Notes: generated by a model not told the origin, from the sequence alone. Counted from the stretch's first letter, positions 44,059-53,419 are shown. The stretch is 64,000 bases of DNA from Candidatus Gastranaerophilales bacterium (GCA_944326485.1 CALVED010000001.1:1-64000), one strand, 5' to 3'. Made by a program: numbers and translations.

Positions 44059-44061
44059 ATT

Positions 44062-44856
44062 TTAAGATAATGGTATTGATACTAAGTTTGTATAAAAAAT
44101 TTTTTCAGGGAATTTATCAGGCAGATTATTCCAATATTTAAATATATTTATTCCTTCATTTTCTAATTCACATACCAAAACATCTGCTTCTTTTATGTTT
44201 TTTGCTATATATGGATAAGAAAAAGGCACTTCATCTTCTTGTAATTTAATATTACCGTTTAGCCTTTTATTCCAATAATTAAATCTATTTACTCTTACCT
44301 CTTTTTCTTCTTCAATATTAATACTTTCATAAATTTGGACAGATGAATCTGAGATATATTTAATATCTTCTAAATCCAAAATATTCTCGTTTTCACACAA
44401 ATCTTTATAGCTTAGAACTTCTGGTTTATATTTAAAATCATCTTTAATAAGATTTATGTCTATTTTTTTTCTTGTATATAAAAAAGAACCATTTCTCAAT
44501 ATAGGAAAAAATTTTCTCAAAGAATTAAAGGAAGCAATACCTTTAGGTTTTGAATAAAATGAATGTGCATTATCAATAATTATATTTTGATATTTTTTGC
44601 TTAATTCATCTGCAATTAAGGAACATACACCATAATAATTAGGATACAAAATAAAAGCATCTTCTGGAAAATTAGAAACAGGATAAAAATCCTTATCTAT
44701 ATGATAATATAAAATTTTACAATTTTCTTTAAAAACAGCACCACGAATTGAAGGACAAATATAATATGGTATATATATTTCCTTTATTTTATAAGCTTTT
44801 ATAATGTATCTTAGTGAATTTCTAGCTGTGTTTAATTTTATTATTTCATATTCCAT
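44062..44856 (-). CDS. Short DegT/DnrJ-like aminotransferase-fold protein
   Basis: A 264-residue protein with the fold-type I layout of sugar aminotransferases: LNTARNSLRYIIKAYKIKEIYIPYYICPSIRGAVF near the start, then IIIDNAHSFYSKPKG (Asp95, His98) and FNSLRKFFPILRNGSFLYT. Lys115 may be the pyridoxal-phosphate lysine, but the usual Gly-Gly after it is Gly-Ser and the chain is about 100 residues shorter than typical DegT proteins. It could be a truncated but active subfamily used in surface sugar synthesis, or a binding protein without activity. No sugar-nucleotide genes are adjacent. Confidence 0.6.
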   Translation of the reverse strand: MEYEIIKLNTARNSLRYIIKAYKIKEIYIPYYICPSIRGAVFKENCKILYYHIDKDFYPVSNFPEDAFILYPNYYGVCSLIADELSKKYQNIIIDNAHSFYSKPKGIASFNSLRKFFPILRNGSFLYTRKKIDINLIKDDFKYKPEVLSYKDLCENENILDLEDIKYISDSSVQIYESINIEEEKEVRVNRFNYWNKRLNGNIKLQEDEVPFSYPYIAKNIKEADVLVCELENEGINIFKYWNNLPDKFPEKIFYTNLVSIPLS

Positions 44857-44879
44857 AATAAAATTATAAACAACATAAA

Positions 44880-44907
44880 TAAAAAAAGTAGGACTTTTTT
44901 GTCCTAC
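44880..44907 (-). terminator. Terminator of the oligopeptide-binding protein gene
   Basis: On the minus strand GTAGGAC pairs with GTCCTAC across six A and is followed by seven or more T, 58 bases after the stop of the gene at 44965. Confidence 0.88.
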
Positions 44908-44964
44908 CCCATACCTTCTTACTTTACCTATATATATAAAATAAAATTCAACTAAAAAATTGCT

Positions 44965-46815
44965 TTAATCAATATATAATTCATCAATATTATGCAAAGT
45001 ACCACCAAGTGAAGTGGGATGAAGATTTTTTATTTTGTTTCTTATTGCTGTTATTGTTAATGGTGAATACAAATATATAAGAGGTCTTTGATCATAAATT
45101 ATTTGTTGATATTTATCATATATCAATTTTCTTTTATTATAATCAAGTTCTAGCGCACCTTGTTCAATAATTTCATCAAGTTCTTTTTCCCAAGGCAACA
45201 GAGTATCATTTTTATCTCCCGAAAATCGCATATTAAATAAGTGAAGGTGACCTTTGGAATACCAAACATTTTTACCACCATGAGGTTCTAACGGACTGCC
45301 TGTTAAACCCATTAAAACCATATCCCAATCAGAAGTAGACATCATTTTACTAACTAAAGAATTAAACTCTATTGGTTTAAAATTAACTTTCATTCCAAGA
45401 TTTCGCAAATCCTCTTTAACCATAACACCGCAGGCTTCTCTTTCTGTTTGTCCCGCATTTGTATATAAGTCAAATTCTACAAAATTTCCTTCTTTATCAT
45501 GTAAAAAACCATTTTTATCATAATAGAAACCTGCGTCTAATAATAAAGATTTTGCATATTCCAAATCTTTTTCATGACCTGATGCAAGTTTCTCATTTAA
45601 AAATATTGAAGACAATGATTCTGCTGTAAATAATGGCTGAGCCGCACCATTAGCAACATTAGCAACCATTGCATTTCTATCTATTGCATAATCTATTGCT
45701 GTTCTAAAATTTAAATCATTAAACCATTTTTGTTTTATTGGATCAACATATGGTTTACCTTCTTTGTTTAATCTTGTATTTAAGTTGAAAGCCAAAAACA
45801 TTGTACCTGTATTGGGACCTAAGTTATAAATTTTAAAATCTGATTTTTTTTCTTTTTCTTTAAATCTAGGTAAATCTTTTCCTCTGACAGAAATTAAATC
45901 TAATTCACCAGACTCAAATTTTAACAGTTCATTATTTAAGTCCCCGACAATTAAAATAACATATTTATCAATATACGGCAGCTTATTGTATTTTTCATCA
46001 ATTGAATAATAATTAGGATTTCTTTTCAAAACTACTCTTTGAGCAGGAACATATTCATCAAGCATAAATGCACCTGATGAAACAATATCTTTCGGATTAA
46101 CTGTTGTACCAAGATAAGAATCAAAAAATCTTTTTCCTTTTTTTACAACCGGAGAAAATATATGTTCAGGAGCAATAGATGTACCAACAAAACGTTGAAA
46201 AGGCGCAAATGGTTTTTTTATTTTAAATTCTACAGTATATTTATCTATCTTTCTAACTTTAGGATATTCACCATCAATTAAAACAGAATCTCTTAAAGAC
46301 GTATTTCCATAACCTGCTAATATAATTTCATTCCAAGTAAACACAACATCATCAGCAGTTATTTCTTTGCCATCAGTCCATTTTACACCACGTCTTAATT
46401 TTATCAGATACGTTTTTTGATCATTTGATACTTGCATTTCTTTTGCTAAAGCTGGAATAACCTCACCTGTATCAGGGTCAGTAGAAAATAAAGGATCATA
46501 TAATAAATCACCTATTAAAGAAGAAGTTGCATCTTTTGAAACCCAAGGATTAAAAGTTTTAGGACCTTCTCCAATTGTTGAGGAAACAATTTGTCCTCCA
46601 TATTTTCCAACAGGAGAACGTGACGTTTTATAATCTACCCCATTATAAAATAAAGTATTATAAGGTTTATATTCAACTTTCTGTTCGTCTAGATTATTAA
46701 TATATTTATCTTTAGCTGAATTTAATTCGTTAGAACCTTTATCAATTCTAAAACAGGAAACAAGAATTAATGATATTATAATCAATAAATATATTATTCT
46801 TTTTAATCTACTCAT
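44965..46815 (-). CDS. Oligopeptide-type ABC substrate-binding lipoprotein (SBP family 5)
   Basis: A 616-residue DppA/OppA-like binding protein. The N-terminus IIYLLIIISLILVSCFRIDK is a lipoprotein signal with lipobox L-V-S-C, so it is anchored to a membrane facing the periplasm. Family signatures: GEGPKTFNPW, YLIKLRRGVKWTDGKEITADDVVFTWNEI, VEFKIKKPFAPFQRFVG, FRTAIDYAIDRNAMVANV and QIIYDQRPLIYLYSPLTI. The ligand may be peptides or another large solute. No permease or ATPase genes are adjacent. It is transcribed after miaB on the same strand. Confidence 0.9.
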   Translation of the reverse strand: MSRLKRIIYLLIIISLILVSCFRIDKGSNELNSAKDKYINNLDEQKVEYKPYNTLFYNGVDYKTSRSPVGKYGGQIVSSTIGEGPKTFNPWVSKDATSSLIGDLLYDPLFSTDPDTGEVIPALAKEMQVSNDQKTYLIKLRRGVKWTDGKEITADDVVFTWNEIILAGYGNTSLRDSVLIDGEYPKVRKIDKYTVEFKIKKPFAPFQRFVGTSIAPEHIFSPVVKKGKRFFDSYLGTTVNPKDIVSSGAFMLDEYVPAQRVVLKRNPNYYSIDEKYNKLPYIDKYVILIVGDLNNELLKFESGELDLISVRGKDLPRFKEKEKKSDFKIYNLGPNTGTMFLAFNLNTRLNKEGKPYVDPIKQKWFNDLNFRTAIDYAIDRNAMVANVANGAAQPLFTAESLSSIFLNEKLASGHEKDLEYAKSLLLDAGFYYDKNGFLHDKEGNFVEFDLYTNAGQTEREACGVMVKEDLRNLGMKVNFKPIEFNSLVSKMMSTSDWDMVLMGLTGSPLEPHGGKNVWYSKGHLHLFNMRFSGDKNDTLLPWEKELDEIIEQGALELDYNKRKLIYDKYQQIIYDQRPLIYLYSPLTITAIRNKIKNLHPTSLGGTLHNIDELYID

Positions 46816-46851
46816 AATAAAAGATTATCACGACATGGAAAAAATATGAAA

Positions 46852-48174
46852 TTACACAACAGGCTCACCATAAAGGCACCAAGTTTGAGCTTTGGTAATC
46901 TTTACATTTGCGAAATCTCCAACATTTAAAGAATTATCAACGAAATGAACTATTTTATTGTTATCTGCTCTTGAATTTAATGTTATAATGCCATCTTTTT
47001 CAGTCTTGTCTTCTACTAGAACCTTTAATTCTTTACCTATAAATTTTTCATTAGACTTTAAACAGGCTTGCCTGTTCTTTTCATTAAGTCTTTCAAGTCT
47101 TTCATATTTAACATCTTCAGGCAAAAACTTATCAACCATTTTTCCAGCCTTAGTAAATTCTCTTGGAGAATAAGCAGCTGTATTAGAGTAATCAAGTTCC
47201 AATTCATCTATAGCATCTAATGTATCTTGAAATTCTTGTTCTGTTTCACCAGGAAATCCTGCAATAAAATCACTCGTTATAGCAACGTCTGGAAAACGAT
47301 TTCTGATTTTAGAAACAATTTCATAATATTGTTCTTTCGTGTAATGCCTGTTCATTTCTTTCAAAATTCTTGAATTACCTGATTGCATAGGTATATGAAA
47401 GTATTTACAAACTTTTTCACATTCATCAACAGCATTGATTAAATCATCAGTAATATCAGAAGGATATGAAGTTACAAAACGAATTCTAAATTCACCATCA
47501 ATCTTATTTAATTCTCTTAAAAGATTAGCAAGCGTAATATTTTTATCATTTAAATCTTTACCGTAGCTATCAACATTTTGTCCAAGAAGTGTAATTTCTT
47601 TAAAGCCTTCATTCAATATATTTTTTGCTTCTTGTATTATTTCATCAGGATATCTGCTTCTTTCTCTACCTCTTGTAAAAGGTACAACACAATATGTACA
47701 AAAATTATTACAACCTTCTATAATTGGAATCCACGCATTTACAGATTTTTTTCTAATAATTTTAAAATCGTTTTGATTACAAACAAACGGCTTATTTGTA
47801 ATAGCACAAACTTTTTCATTATCTTCTATTTTCTTTATTAATTCAGGAAGTTCATATATATTATGAGTACCAAAAATTAAATCGATATAAGGCGCTCTTT
47901 TCCTTACTTTCTCCTTATCTTGTTGAGCAACACAACCACATATAGCAATTTTTAAATTCGGATTAGACTTTTTCCACTTTCCCCAAACACCAAGTTTACT
48001 ATATGCTTTATCTGCAGATAATTGTCTGATACTGCAAGTATTAATAATTAATAAATCTGCATCTTTTTCAATATCTGTTTCAATATAATCAAATTCAGAA
48101 AGAATACCAATAATTCGTTCTGTATCTGATTTATTCATCTGGCATCCGAGTGTTTCTACATACAATTTTTTCAT
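46852..48174 (-). CDS. miaB: tRNA-2-methylthio-N6-dimethylallyladenosine synthase MiaB
   Basis: A radical-SAM methylthiotransferase acting on i6A37 of tRNAs reading UNN codons. LYVETLGCQMNKSDTERI, NTCSIRQLSADKAYSKLG and ICGCVAQQ hold the auxiliary cluster cysteines; IIEGCNNFCTYCVVPFTRGRERSR is the radical-SAM site; TLLGQNVDSYG and TSDFIAGFPGETEQEF follow. The C-terminal TRAM domain ends AQTWCLYGEP. The Q-M-N context and RGRERSR identify MiaB rather than MtaB, whose gene is at 21551. It is divergent from the parvulin gene. Confidence 0.95.
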   Translation of the reverse strand: MKKLYVETLGCQMNKSDTERIIGILSEFDYIETDIEKDADLLIINTCSIRQLSADKAYSKLGVWGKWKKSNPNLKIAICGCVAQQDKEKVRKRAPYIDLIFGTHNIYELPELIKKIEDNEKVCAITNKPFVCNQNDFKIIRKKSVNAWIPIIEGCNNFCTYCVVPFTRGRERSRYPDEIIQEAKNILNEGFKEITLLGQNVDSYGKDLNDKNITLANLLRELNKIDGEFRIRFVTSYPSDITDDLINAVDECEKVCKYFHIPMQSGNSRILKEMNRHYTKEQYYEIVSKIRNRFPDVAITSDFIAGFPGETEQEFQDTLDAIDELELDYSNTAAYSPREFTKAGKMVDKFLPEDVKYERLERLNEKNRQACLKSNEKFIGKELKVLVEDKTEKDGIITLNSRADNNKIVHFVDNSLNVGDFANVKITKAQTWCLYGEPVV

Positions 48175-48251
48175 ATAAATAATTATACTTGAAACATTTT
48201 TAATTGTTCAAAAGTATTTGTCATGCTATACTCAAGAAAAAAGGAGACAAT

Positions 48252-48536
48252 ATGACTACATATGTAAAAGCTAGCCATTTACTGGTTAAAACAGAAGAAG
48301 AAGCTTTAAAATTAAAAGAAGAAATTACTAATGGAAAAGATTTTGCTCAGGCAGCAAAAGAAGTTTCTCTCTGTCCATCAGGTCAAAACGGAGGAGACCT
48401 TGGTTATTTTACAAGAGGTCAAATGGTAAAAGAATTTGAAGATGCTGCATTTAGTATGAATGTTGGTGAAGTTTCCAATCCTATAAAAACACAATTTGGT
48501 TATCATTTAATATATTTAACAGATAAGAAAGACTAA
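48252..48536 (+). CDS. Parvulin-type peptidyl-prolyl isomerase
   Basis: A 94-residue single-domain PpiC-like protein that speeds proline isomerisation, in the cytosol because no signal is present. VKASHLLVKTEEEALKLK, FAQAAKEVSLCPSGQNGGDLGYFTRGQM and FGYHLIYLTD are the expected motifs. I chose the ATG at 48252 because AAGGAG lies upstream; a longer reading from 48204 would include that site. Its stop overlaps the start of the M24 peptidase gene (TAATG). Confidence 0.93.
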   Translation: MTTYVKASHLLVKTEEEALKLKEEITNGKDFAQAAKEVSLCPSGQNGGDLGYFTRGQMVKEFEDAAFSMNVGEVSNPIKTQFGYHLIYLTDKKD

Positions 48537-50191
48537 TGGATACAAAATTAATTGAATACTTAAAAGATTATCTGTCTAAAAATGATTTAGATGGGTTAGT
48601 TATTAATTCAACAAATGAATTTCTTGTTGAATATAATATGTTGGAGTTAAATTCCAGATATTATGTTACAGGGTTTACAGGCTCAACAGGTGATGTTTTA
48701 TTTACAAATGATAAAATATACTTATTTGTAGATACTCGTTATCACGAACAAGCAGACAATCAAGTTGATAAAAATCATATTGAAGTAGTTAAAATGCCAA
48801 TGACACAATCATTTTTAACTGCATTAACACAAATCGTGCCAAGTTATTTCAAACTGGGTTTAATTTCAAAAAAAATAACAAAAAATTTTTATGATTGTTT
48901 ATATAAAAATCTTTCAACAAAAAATTCAACAATAAAACTTATAAATACAGATCCTGTTATTGAATTCAAAAAAGATGAGATTAAAAATATTAACTACAAT
49001 ATTTTCAATGTAGATAAAAGCATTACAGGAAAAACTCCGGACGAAAAATATTCACTAATAAAAGAATATGCAGGTGAGAAATTTAATATATTGGTAACAT
49101 CTCTTGAGGATATAGCATACTTAACAAATAAACGCTCATATAATTTTGCATATAGTTCAGTATTTCCTGCAAAAGCAATAATTAATGAAAATTTTGCAAC
49201 AATATATACCGATTGTAAATTATCAGATATAGGGCAGTATTATAAAGTAGCCGCAATGGACGAGTTTGAATCTGCCGTCAAGTCAATTGAAAAAAGCGAA
49301 TTATACATAGATGAGTCACAGCTTTCAATATTTGATTATAAATTAATTAAAGATAATAATAAAATTCTTAAGAGCCATTTAAAACTATTCAAAACAGTAA
49401 AAAGTGAAGAAGAAATAGAGCATTTAAAAAAATGTTTTGAACGCTCTGATAATGCATTAAAAATAATATATGAGATGATAAACTCAGAGACAATATATAC
49501 AGAGTATGACTATTATGAAGCATTAGTAAATTCGATGAAGGAAAATGGAGCAGAGTCATTAAGCTTTAAACCAATAGTAGCAGCCGGAAGTAATACATCT
49601 ATAATACATTATTCTAGCCCTTCAAAAGAAAAAAAGGTAGAAGATGGCGACTTTTTACTAATTGACTATGGAGGATATTACGAAGGAGGACTGGCAACTG
49701 ATACAACAAGAACATTTATAAAAGGTACTCCTTCTTCAGAACAGAAAACAGCATATACAAGTGTATTAAAAGCATTCTTAAATGCTTATTATACAAAGTA
49801 TGAAAAGAAATCATCATATTTTAATATAGACAAAATCGCAAGAGATAATATATATAAAACAGCACCTGAAGGTTGTGAATTTTCACATTCAACAGGTCAT
49901 GGTGTAGGAATTTCTGTTCATGAAAATCCGCCAAGAGTTTCATCTTCTGATGTTTCTAAAACAAAAATAATAGAAAATACTGTTTTTTCTATAGAGCCAG
50001 GTCTATATAAAGAAGGTTGGGGCGGCATTAGACTTGAAAATACAGTATATGCAAAAAAAGAAGAAGACAAAATTGTTATGAAATCACTTTCTCACTTCCC
50101 ATTTGAAATAAAATTAGTAGATTTATCTTTAATGAGTGATTATGAAAAATATTATTATATGAAGTGGCAGGCAAATTCATGTATTCTTTAA
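48536..50191 (+). CDS. M24 family aminopeptidase (Xaa-Pro aminopeptidase type)
   Basis: A 551-residue dinuclear-metal peptidase, predicted to remove N-terminal residues before proline. Two creatinase-like N-terminal domains (about 1-165 and 165-290) precede the pita-bread domain. Metal ligands are visible: Asp in FLLIDYGGYYEGG and DTTRTF, His in HSTGHGVGISVHENP, Glu in FSIEPGLYKEGWGG and Glu in IRLENTVY. The length and triple-domain build match the longer aminopeptidase P form. It is coupled to the parvulin gene and overlaps the methyltransferase gene by 13 bases. Confidence 0.92.
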   Translation: MDTKLIEYLKDYLSKNDLDGLVINSTNEFLVEYNMLELNSRYYVTGFTGSTGDVLFTNDKIYLFVDTRYHEQADNQVDKNHIEVVKMPMTQSFLTALTQIVPSYFKLGLISKKITKNFYDCLYKNLSTKNSTIKLINTDPVIEFKKDEIKNINYNIFNVDKSITGKTPDEKYSLIKEYAGEKFNILVTSLEDIAYLTNKRSYNFAYSSVFPAKAIINENFATIYTDCKLSDIGQYYKVAAMDEFESAVKSIEKSELYIDESQLSIFDYKLIKDNNKILKSHLKLFKTVKSEEEIEHLKKCFERSDNALKIIYEMINSETIYTEYDYYEALVNSMKENGAESLSFKPIVAAGSNTSIIHYSSPSKEKKVEDGDFLLIDYGGYYEGGLATDTTRTFIKGTPSSEQKTAYTSVLKAFLNAYYTKYEKKSSYFNIDKIARDNIYKTAPEGCEFSHSTGHGVGISVHENPPRVSSSDVSKTKIIENTVFSIEPGLYKEGWGGIRLENTVYAKKEEDKIVMKSLSHFPFEIKLVDLSLMSDYEKYYYMKWQANSCIL

Positions 50192-50931
50192 ATAAGTTAT
50201 CAAATAACAAAATAAAAGAAATAAAAAAACTGCACACTAAAAAATATAGAGATGAAAGTAATATTTTTATTGTTGAAGGAATTAAAGCACTTGAAGAATT
50301 AATAGAAGCAAATATTGAAATTATAGAAGTATTTGTGACAAAAGAAATAAAGAATATAAACATAAAGAATGTTCCAACGATAATTACAGAAAATGACATG
50401 AAAAAAATTTCAACAACAGCCTCTGTTTGCGAAGTTTTAACAATAGCAAAGAAAAAAAATATAGAAATAAAAGAAATAACAAAAAAAAATAAGTTAATAT
50501 TATTAGACTCTGTTTCTGATCCTGGTAATTTAGGTACAATAATAAGAAGTGCTGCAGCTTTTGGAATTGAAGGAATTATTTTATTCGGAAACTGCGTTGA
50601 ATTATATTCACCTAAAGTCATACGATCTTCTGCAGGGAATTTTTTTAAAATTCCAATAATAAGTATAAATACTGTCGATGAGATAAAAAAATATTTTCCT
50701 AATCATTCTATTATATCAACAGCTCTTTCAAAACAAATCAATACAAATATAAAAGAAATACTGAAGTTAGAAAAAACTATAATTATGTTTGGTTCTGAAG
50801 CGAATGGATTATCAGAACAACTTATAAAAATTTCAAATAAAAATTTTTTATTAAATATGAAAAAAAACGTTGAATCACTAAATTTATCTGTAAGTGTCTC
50901 AATAATTTTATATGAACTATTTTCAAATTAA
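50179..50931 (+). CDS. SpoU/TrmH-family RNA 2'-O-methyltransferase
   Basis: A 250-residue enzyme that methylates ribose 2'-OH in rRNA or tRNA. An N-terminal substrate-binding domain (LHTKKYRDESNIFIVEGIKALEEL) precedes the knotted SPOUT domain: LILLDSVSDPGNLGTIIRSAAAFGIEGIIL (motif 1), IIMFGSEANGLSEQL (motif 2) and VESLNLSVSVSIILYELF (motif 3). The ATG at 50179 has a fair ribosome site; a GTG at 50164 would add five residues. The target nucleotide cannot be deduced. It ends the parvulin-peptidase-methyltransferase operon. Confidence 0.92.
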   Translation: MYSLNKLSNNKIKEIKKLHTKKYRDESNIFIVEGIKALEELIEANIEIIEVFVTKEIKNINIKNVPTIITENDMKKISTTASVCEVLTIAKKKNIEIKEITKKNKLILLDSVSDPGNLGTIIRSAAAFGIEGIILFGNCVELYSPKVIRSSAGNFFKIPIISINTVDEIKKYFPNHSIISTALSKQINTNIKEILKLEKTIIMFGSEANGLSEQLIKISNKNFLLNMKKNVESLNLSVSVSIILYELFSN

Positions 50932-51027
50932 AAAATACATTAACATTTTTTAATAAAAAACAAGAAAAAATTAAAGAAAAATAATTATTTGTCGATAATT
51001 ATTTAGTTAGTTTTTTGGAGAAAGTAT

Positions 51028-51165
51028 ATGAGTATAGAATTATTAACAAAAAGTGAAAACTCCACAGATTTAAAAGAAATATTAAAAAATATTGATAATG
51101 TAAAACCAAATATTGATATATATAGCCTTATTGTTGAAGAACAAATGCTGATTGCTTCAGCATAA
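51028..51165 (+). CDS. Microprotein, 45 aa (paralogue of the 51466 gene)
   Basis: A short frame preceded by TTGGAG seven or eight bases before the ATG. The product starts MSIELLTKSENSTDLKEILK and contains NIDIYSLIVEEQ before a short apolar end. It aligns without gaps to the microprotein at 51466: 13 identities in the first 33 residues, including LK at 15-16, L19, N21 and NIDIYS at 28-33. That parallel in two adjacent short frames argues both are real genes. Function unknown. Repeat copy A starts 14 bases after its stop and supplies a terminator-like hairpin. Confidence 0.6.
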   Translation: MSIELLTKSENSTDLKEILKNIDNVKPNIDIYSLIVEEQMLIASA

Positions 51166-51178
51166 CTCAAAATTGAAT

Positions 51179-51318
51179 GCATATAATTTGTCCGAGAAAA
51201 AATTCACGATAAGCTGAAAGTGTGAGTGAATTTTTTTGAGTGGCATTTTCAAAAGGTGAGTACTTTGTTAGCGAGGATGACTCGGTAACAAAGTGCGATA
51301 CTAGATTAAATTAAATTA
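51179..51318 (+). repeat. Dispersed intergenic repeat, copy A
   Basis: About 140 bases. Hairpin 1: AAAAAATTCAC (51195-51205) with GTGAATTTTTTT (51224-51235). Hairpin 2: CTTTGTTA-G-CGAG, loop GATGA, CTCG-G-TAACAAAG (about 51261-51290), almost perfectly paired. It is the inverse orientation of copies B, C and D. Tail GATACTAGATTAAATTAAATT matches the ends of B and C. It lies between the two paralogous microprotein genes. Confidence 0.85.
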
Positions 51319-51465
51319 GCTATAAATTCATAACCTATAATATTTATAACACAAAATTAATATTAATTATCATTAATAACTTCAAATATGATTGTTTATT
51401 TAATTTTAAATATGGGAATATTTAATTTATGGCAAATAAGTAGTTTATTAAAGCATGAGGTTAAT

Positions 51466-51615
51466 ATGAATAGCGAATATGCATTAAAAAATAATACTAT
51501 TGAAAAATTAAAATATCTTCTTGGTAATTTTAACTCACTGAGATGTAATATTGATATATATTCACAATGTATAAAGTGTAATTTACGTGAAAAAAAATTA
51601 ATTCAAAATAATTAG
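51466..51615 (+). CDS. Microprotein, 49 aa (paralogue of the 51028 gene)
   Basis: I chose the ATG at 51466 (MNSEYALKNNTIEKLKYLLG) because GAGG lies six to seven bases upstream; the frame is open back to 51388 but without a site. NIDIYSQCIKCNLREKKL near the end repeats the NIDIYS of the 51028 microprotein and adds a C-x-x-C pair that could bind metal or be redox active. The gene lies 64 bases before argS on the same strand. Function unknown. Confidence 0.55.
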   Translation: MNSEYALKNNTIEKLKYLLGNFNSLRCNIDIYSQCIKCNLREKKLIQNN

Positions 51616-51679
51616 TTTTTTATTTAAAGCATTTTTTTGCTATATTTGTTTATACAATAAACAAATAGAAGGCAAAATT

Positions 51680-53419
51680 ATGTTAAAAGAATATTTTTTG
51701 GGAATAGTAAATAATTCAATAAAAGAATTAGTAAAGAGTAATGAACTTGGACAAATGAAAGAAGGAGATGAAACCTCCTTAAACGTTGAAATACCCAAAA
51801 ATTCTGATTTTGGTAATTTTGCAGTGAATGTAGCATCTCTTGCCAGATATGCAAAACTTGCACCAAATAAGATTGCAGAAATTATTGCAAATAAAATAAA
51901 TAAAACAGATTTTGAAATTAATACCACAGCAGGGTTTATTAATTTTAAAATAAAGCCTTGTTTATATAATCAAATAATTTATGAAATAATAGAAAAGAAT
52001 ATAGAATATGGAAGAAATTATTCCGGTTGTGGGGAAAAAATAATACTAGAATATGTAAGTGCAAATCCTACAGGTCCTTTTCATATTGGTCACGGTAGAT
52101 GGGCTGCAATGGGCAGTGCACTGGCTAATGTTATGAAATATTCAGGTTATGATGTATACCAAGAGTTCTATATAAATGATGCGGGAAGTCAAATACAAAA
52201 ACTCGGAAAATCTTTATATATAAGAATATTAAAAGAACTAAATGTGAATATAGATTTTCCTGAAGATGAAGAAGAAGCAAAAAACTTTTATACAGGAGAA
52301 TACTTAATTCCTGTAGCAAAAGAATTTATAAAAGAACAAAAAGAAAAAGCGCTAGAAATAAAAGAAGATTATAAAGGAGAATTCAATAGCGAACATTTAA
52401 AATATTTATCAAAATATGCAAGATTAAAAATGCTTGATTCTCAAAAGAAATTACTGGAAAATTTCAATACACACTTTGATAATTATTTTAGTGAATTAAC
52501 ATTGCACGAAAGCGGAAAAGTTGAAGAATGTATAAAAAAACTTGACGAGCTTGGTGTTTTATATGAAAAAGATGGTGCTTTATGGTTTGCATCATCAAAA
52601 TATGGTGATGATCAGGATAGGGTAATAAAGAAGTCAGACGGAGCATATACTTATTTAACAGCAGATATTGCATATCATTATAATAAACTTCAAAGAGGAT
52701 TTGACAGATTAATAAATATATGGGGAGCAGACCACCACGGCTATATTCCAAGAATGAGAGCTGCTATTGAAGTATTAGGATACAATCCAAATTCATTAGA
52801 GGTTCTTCTGGGTCAGCTTGTTAACTTGGTTATGAATGGTGAACAAGTACGAATGGGTAAAAGAACTAAAATGATCACTCTTGATGAATTAATAGAAGAT
52901 GTTGGTGTTGATGCAACGAGATATTGGATGATAATGAGAAGCATAGACACAACCCTTGACTTTGATATAGACCTTGCTAAATCAAAGACAGATGAAAACC
53001 CTGTATTTTATGTACAATACGCCCACGCAAGAGCTTGTTCTATATTAAGACATGCAAAAGAACATATTTCTAATAATTCAATACAAGAAAAAGAAATAGA
53101 AGAACTAAAACCAGAAAATTATAATATTTTATGGAAAGTTAATGATTCAAAAGCTATAGAGATAACACAAAAGCTTTTATTAAAACTAGAAGAATATAAA
53201 TATACAGTAAAAACAGCAGCTCAAAACAGGACTCCATATTTATTAACAAAATACTTGCAAGAATTATCAGCTTTATTTCACCAGTTCTATACATTTTCAA
53301 AAGTAATAGTTGATGACTCAGATTTAATGTATGCAAGACTTGCAATAGTAAAAGCAGTTACAATAATATTAAGATCAGCTATGAATTTAATATCTGTAAG
53401 TGCACCTGAGAGAATGTAA
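51680..53419 (+). CDS. argS: Arginyl-tRNA synthetase
   Basis: Charges tRNA-Arg with arginine. The 579-residue class I enzyme has the N-terminal additional domain (1-90), the HIGH motif in PTGPFHIGHGRWAAMGSALANVM, FYINDAGSQIQKLGKSLY, INIWGADHHGYIPRMRAAIEVLG and a KMSK-equivalent region GEQVRMGKRTKMITLDELIEDVG. The C-terminal helical anticodon-binding domain ends SVSAPERM, the usual ArgS terminus. GAAGGC lies near the ATG. Confidence 0.97.
   Translation: MLKEYFLGIVNNSIKELVKSNELGQMKEGDETSLNVEIPKNSDFGNFAVNVASLARYAKLAPNKIAEIIANKINKTDFEINTTAGFINFKIKPCLYNQIIYEIIEKNIEYGRNYSGCGEKIILEYVSANPTGPFHIGHGRWAAMGSALANVMKYSGYDVYQEFYINDAGSQIQKLGKSLYIRILKELNVNIDFPEDEEEAKNFYTGEYLIPVAKEFIKEQKEKALEIKEDYKGEFNSEHLKYLSKYARLKMLDSQKKLLENFNTHFDNYFSELTLHESGKVEECIKKLDELGVLYEKDGALWFASSKYGDDQDRVIKKSDGAYTYLTADIAYHYNKLQRGFDRLINIWGADHHGYIPRMRAAIEVLGYNPNSLEVLLGQLVNLVMNGEQVRMGKRTKMITLDELIEDVGVDATRYWMIMRSIDTTLDFDIDLAKSKTDENPVFYVQYAHARACSILRHAKEHISNNSIQEKEIEELKPENYNILWKVNDSKAIEITQKLLLKLEEYKYTVKTAAQNRTPYLLTKYLQELSALFHQFYTFSKVIVDDSDLMYARLAIVKAVTIILRSAMNLISVSAPERM

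Noticed and set aside
50076-50621. Minus-strand open frame of 181 residues across the M24 peptidase/methyltransferase junction
   Set aside because: Phe/Ile/Ser-rich composition is the complement of Lys/Asn-rich coding sequence; both plus-strand genes are certain.
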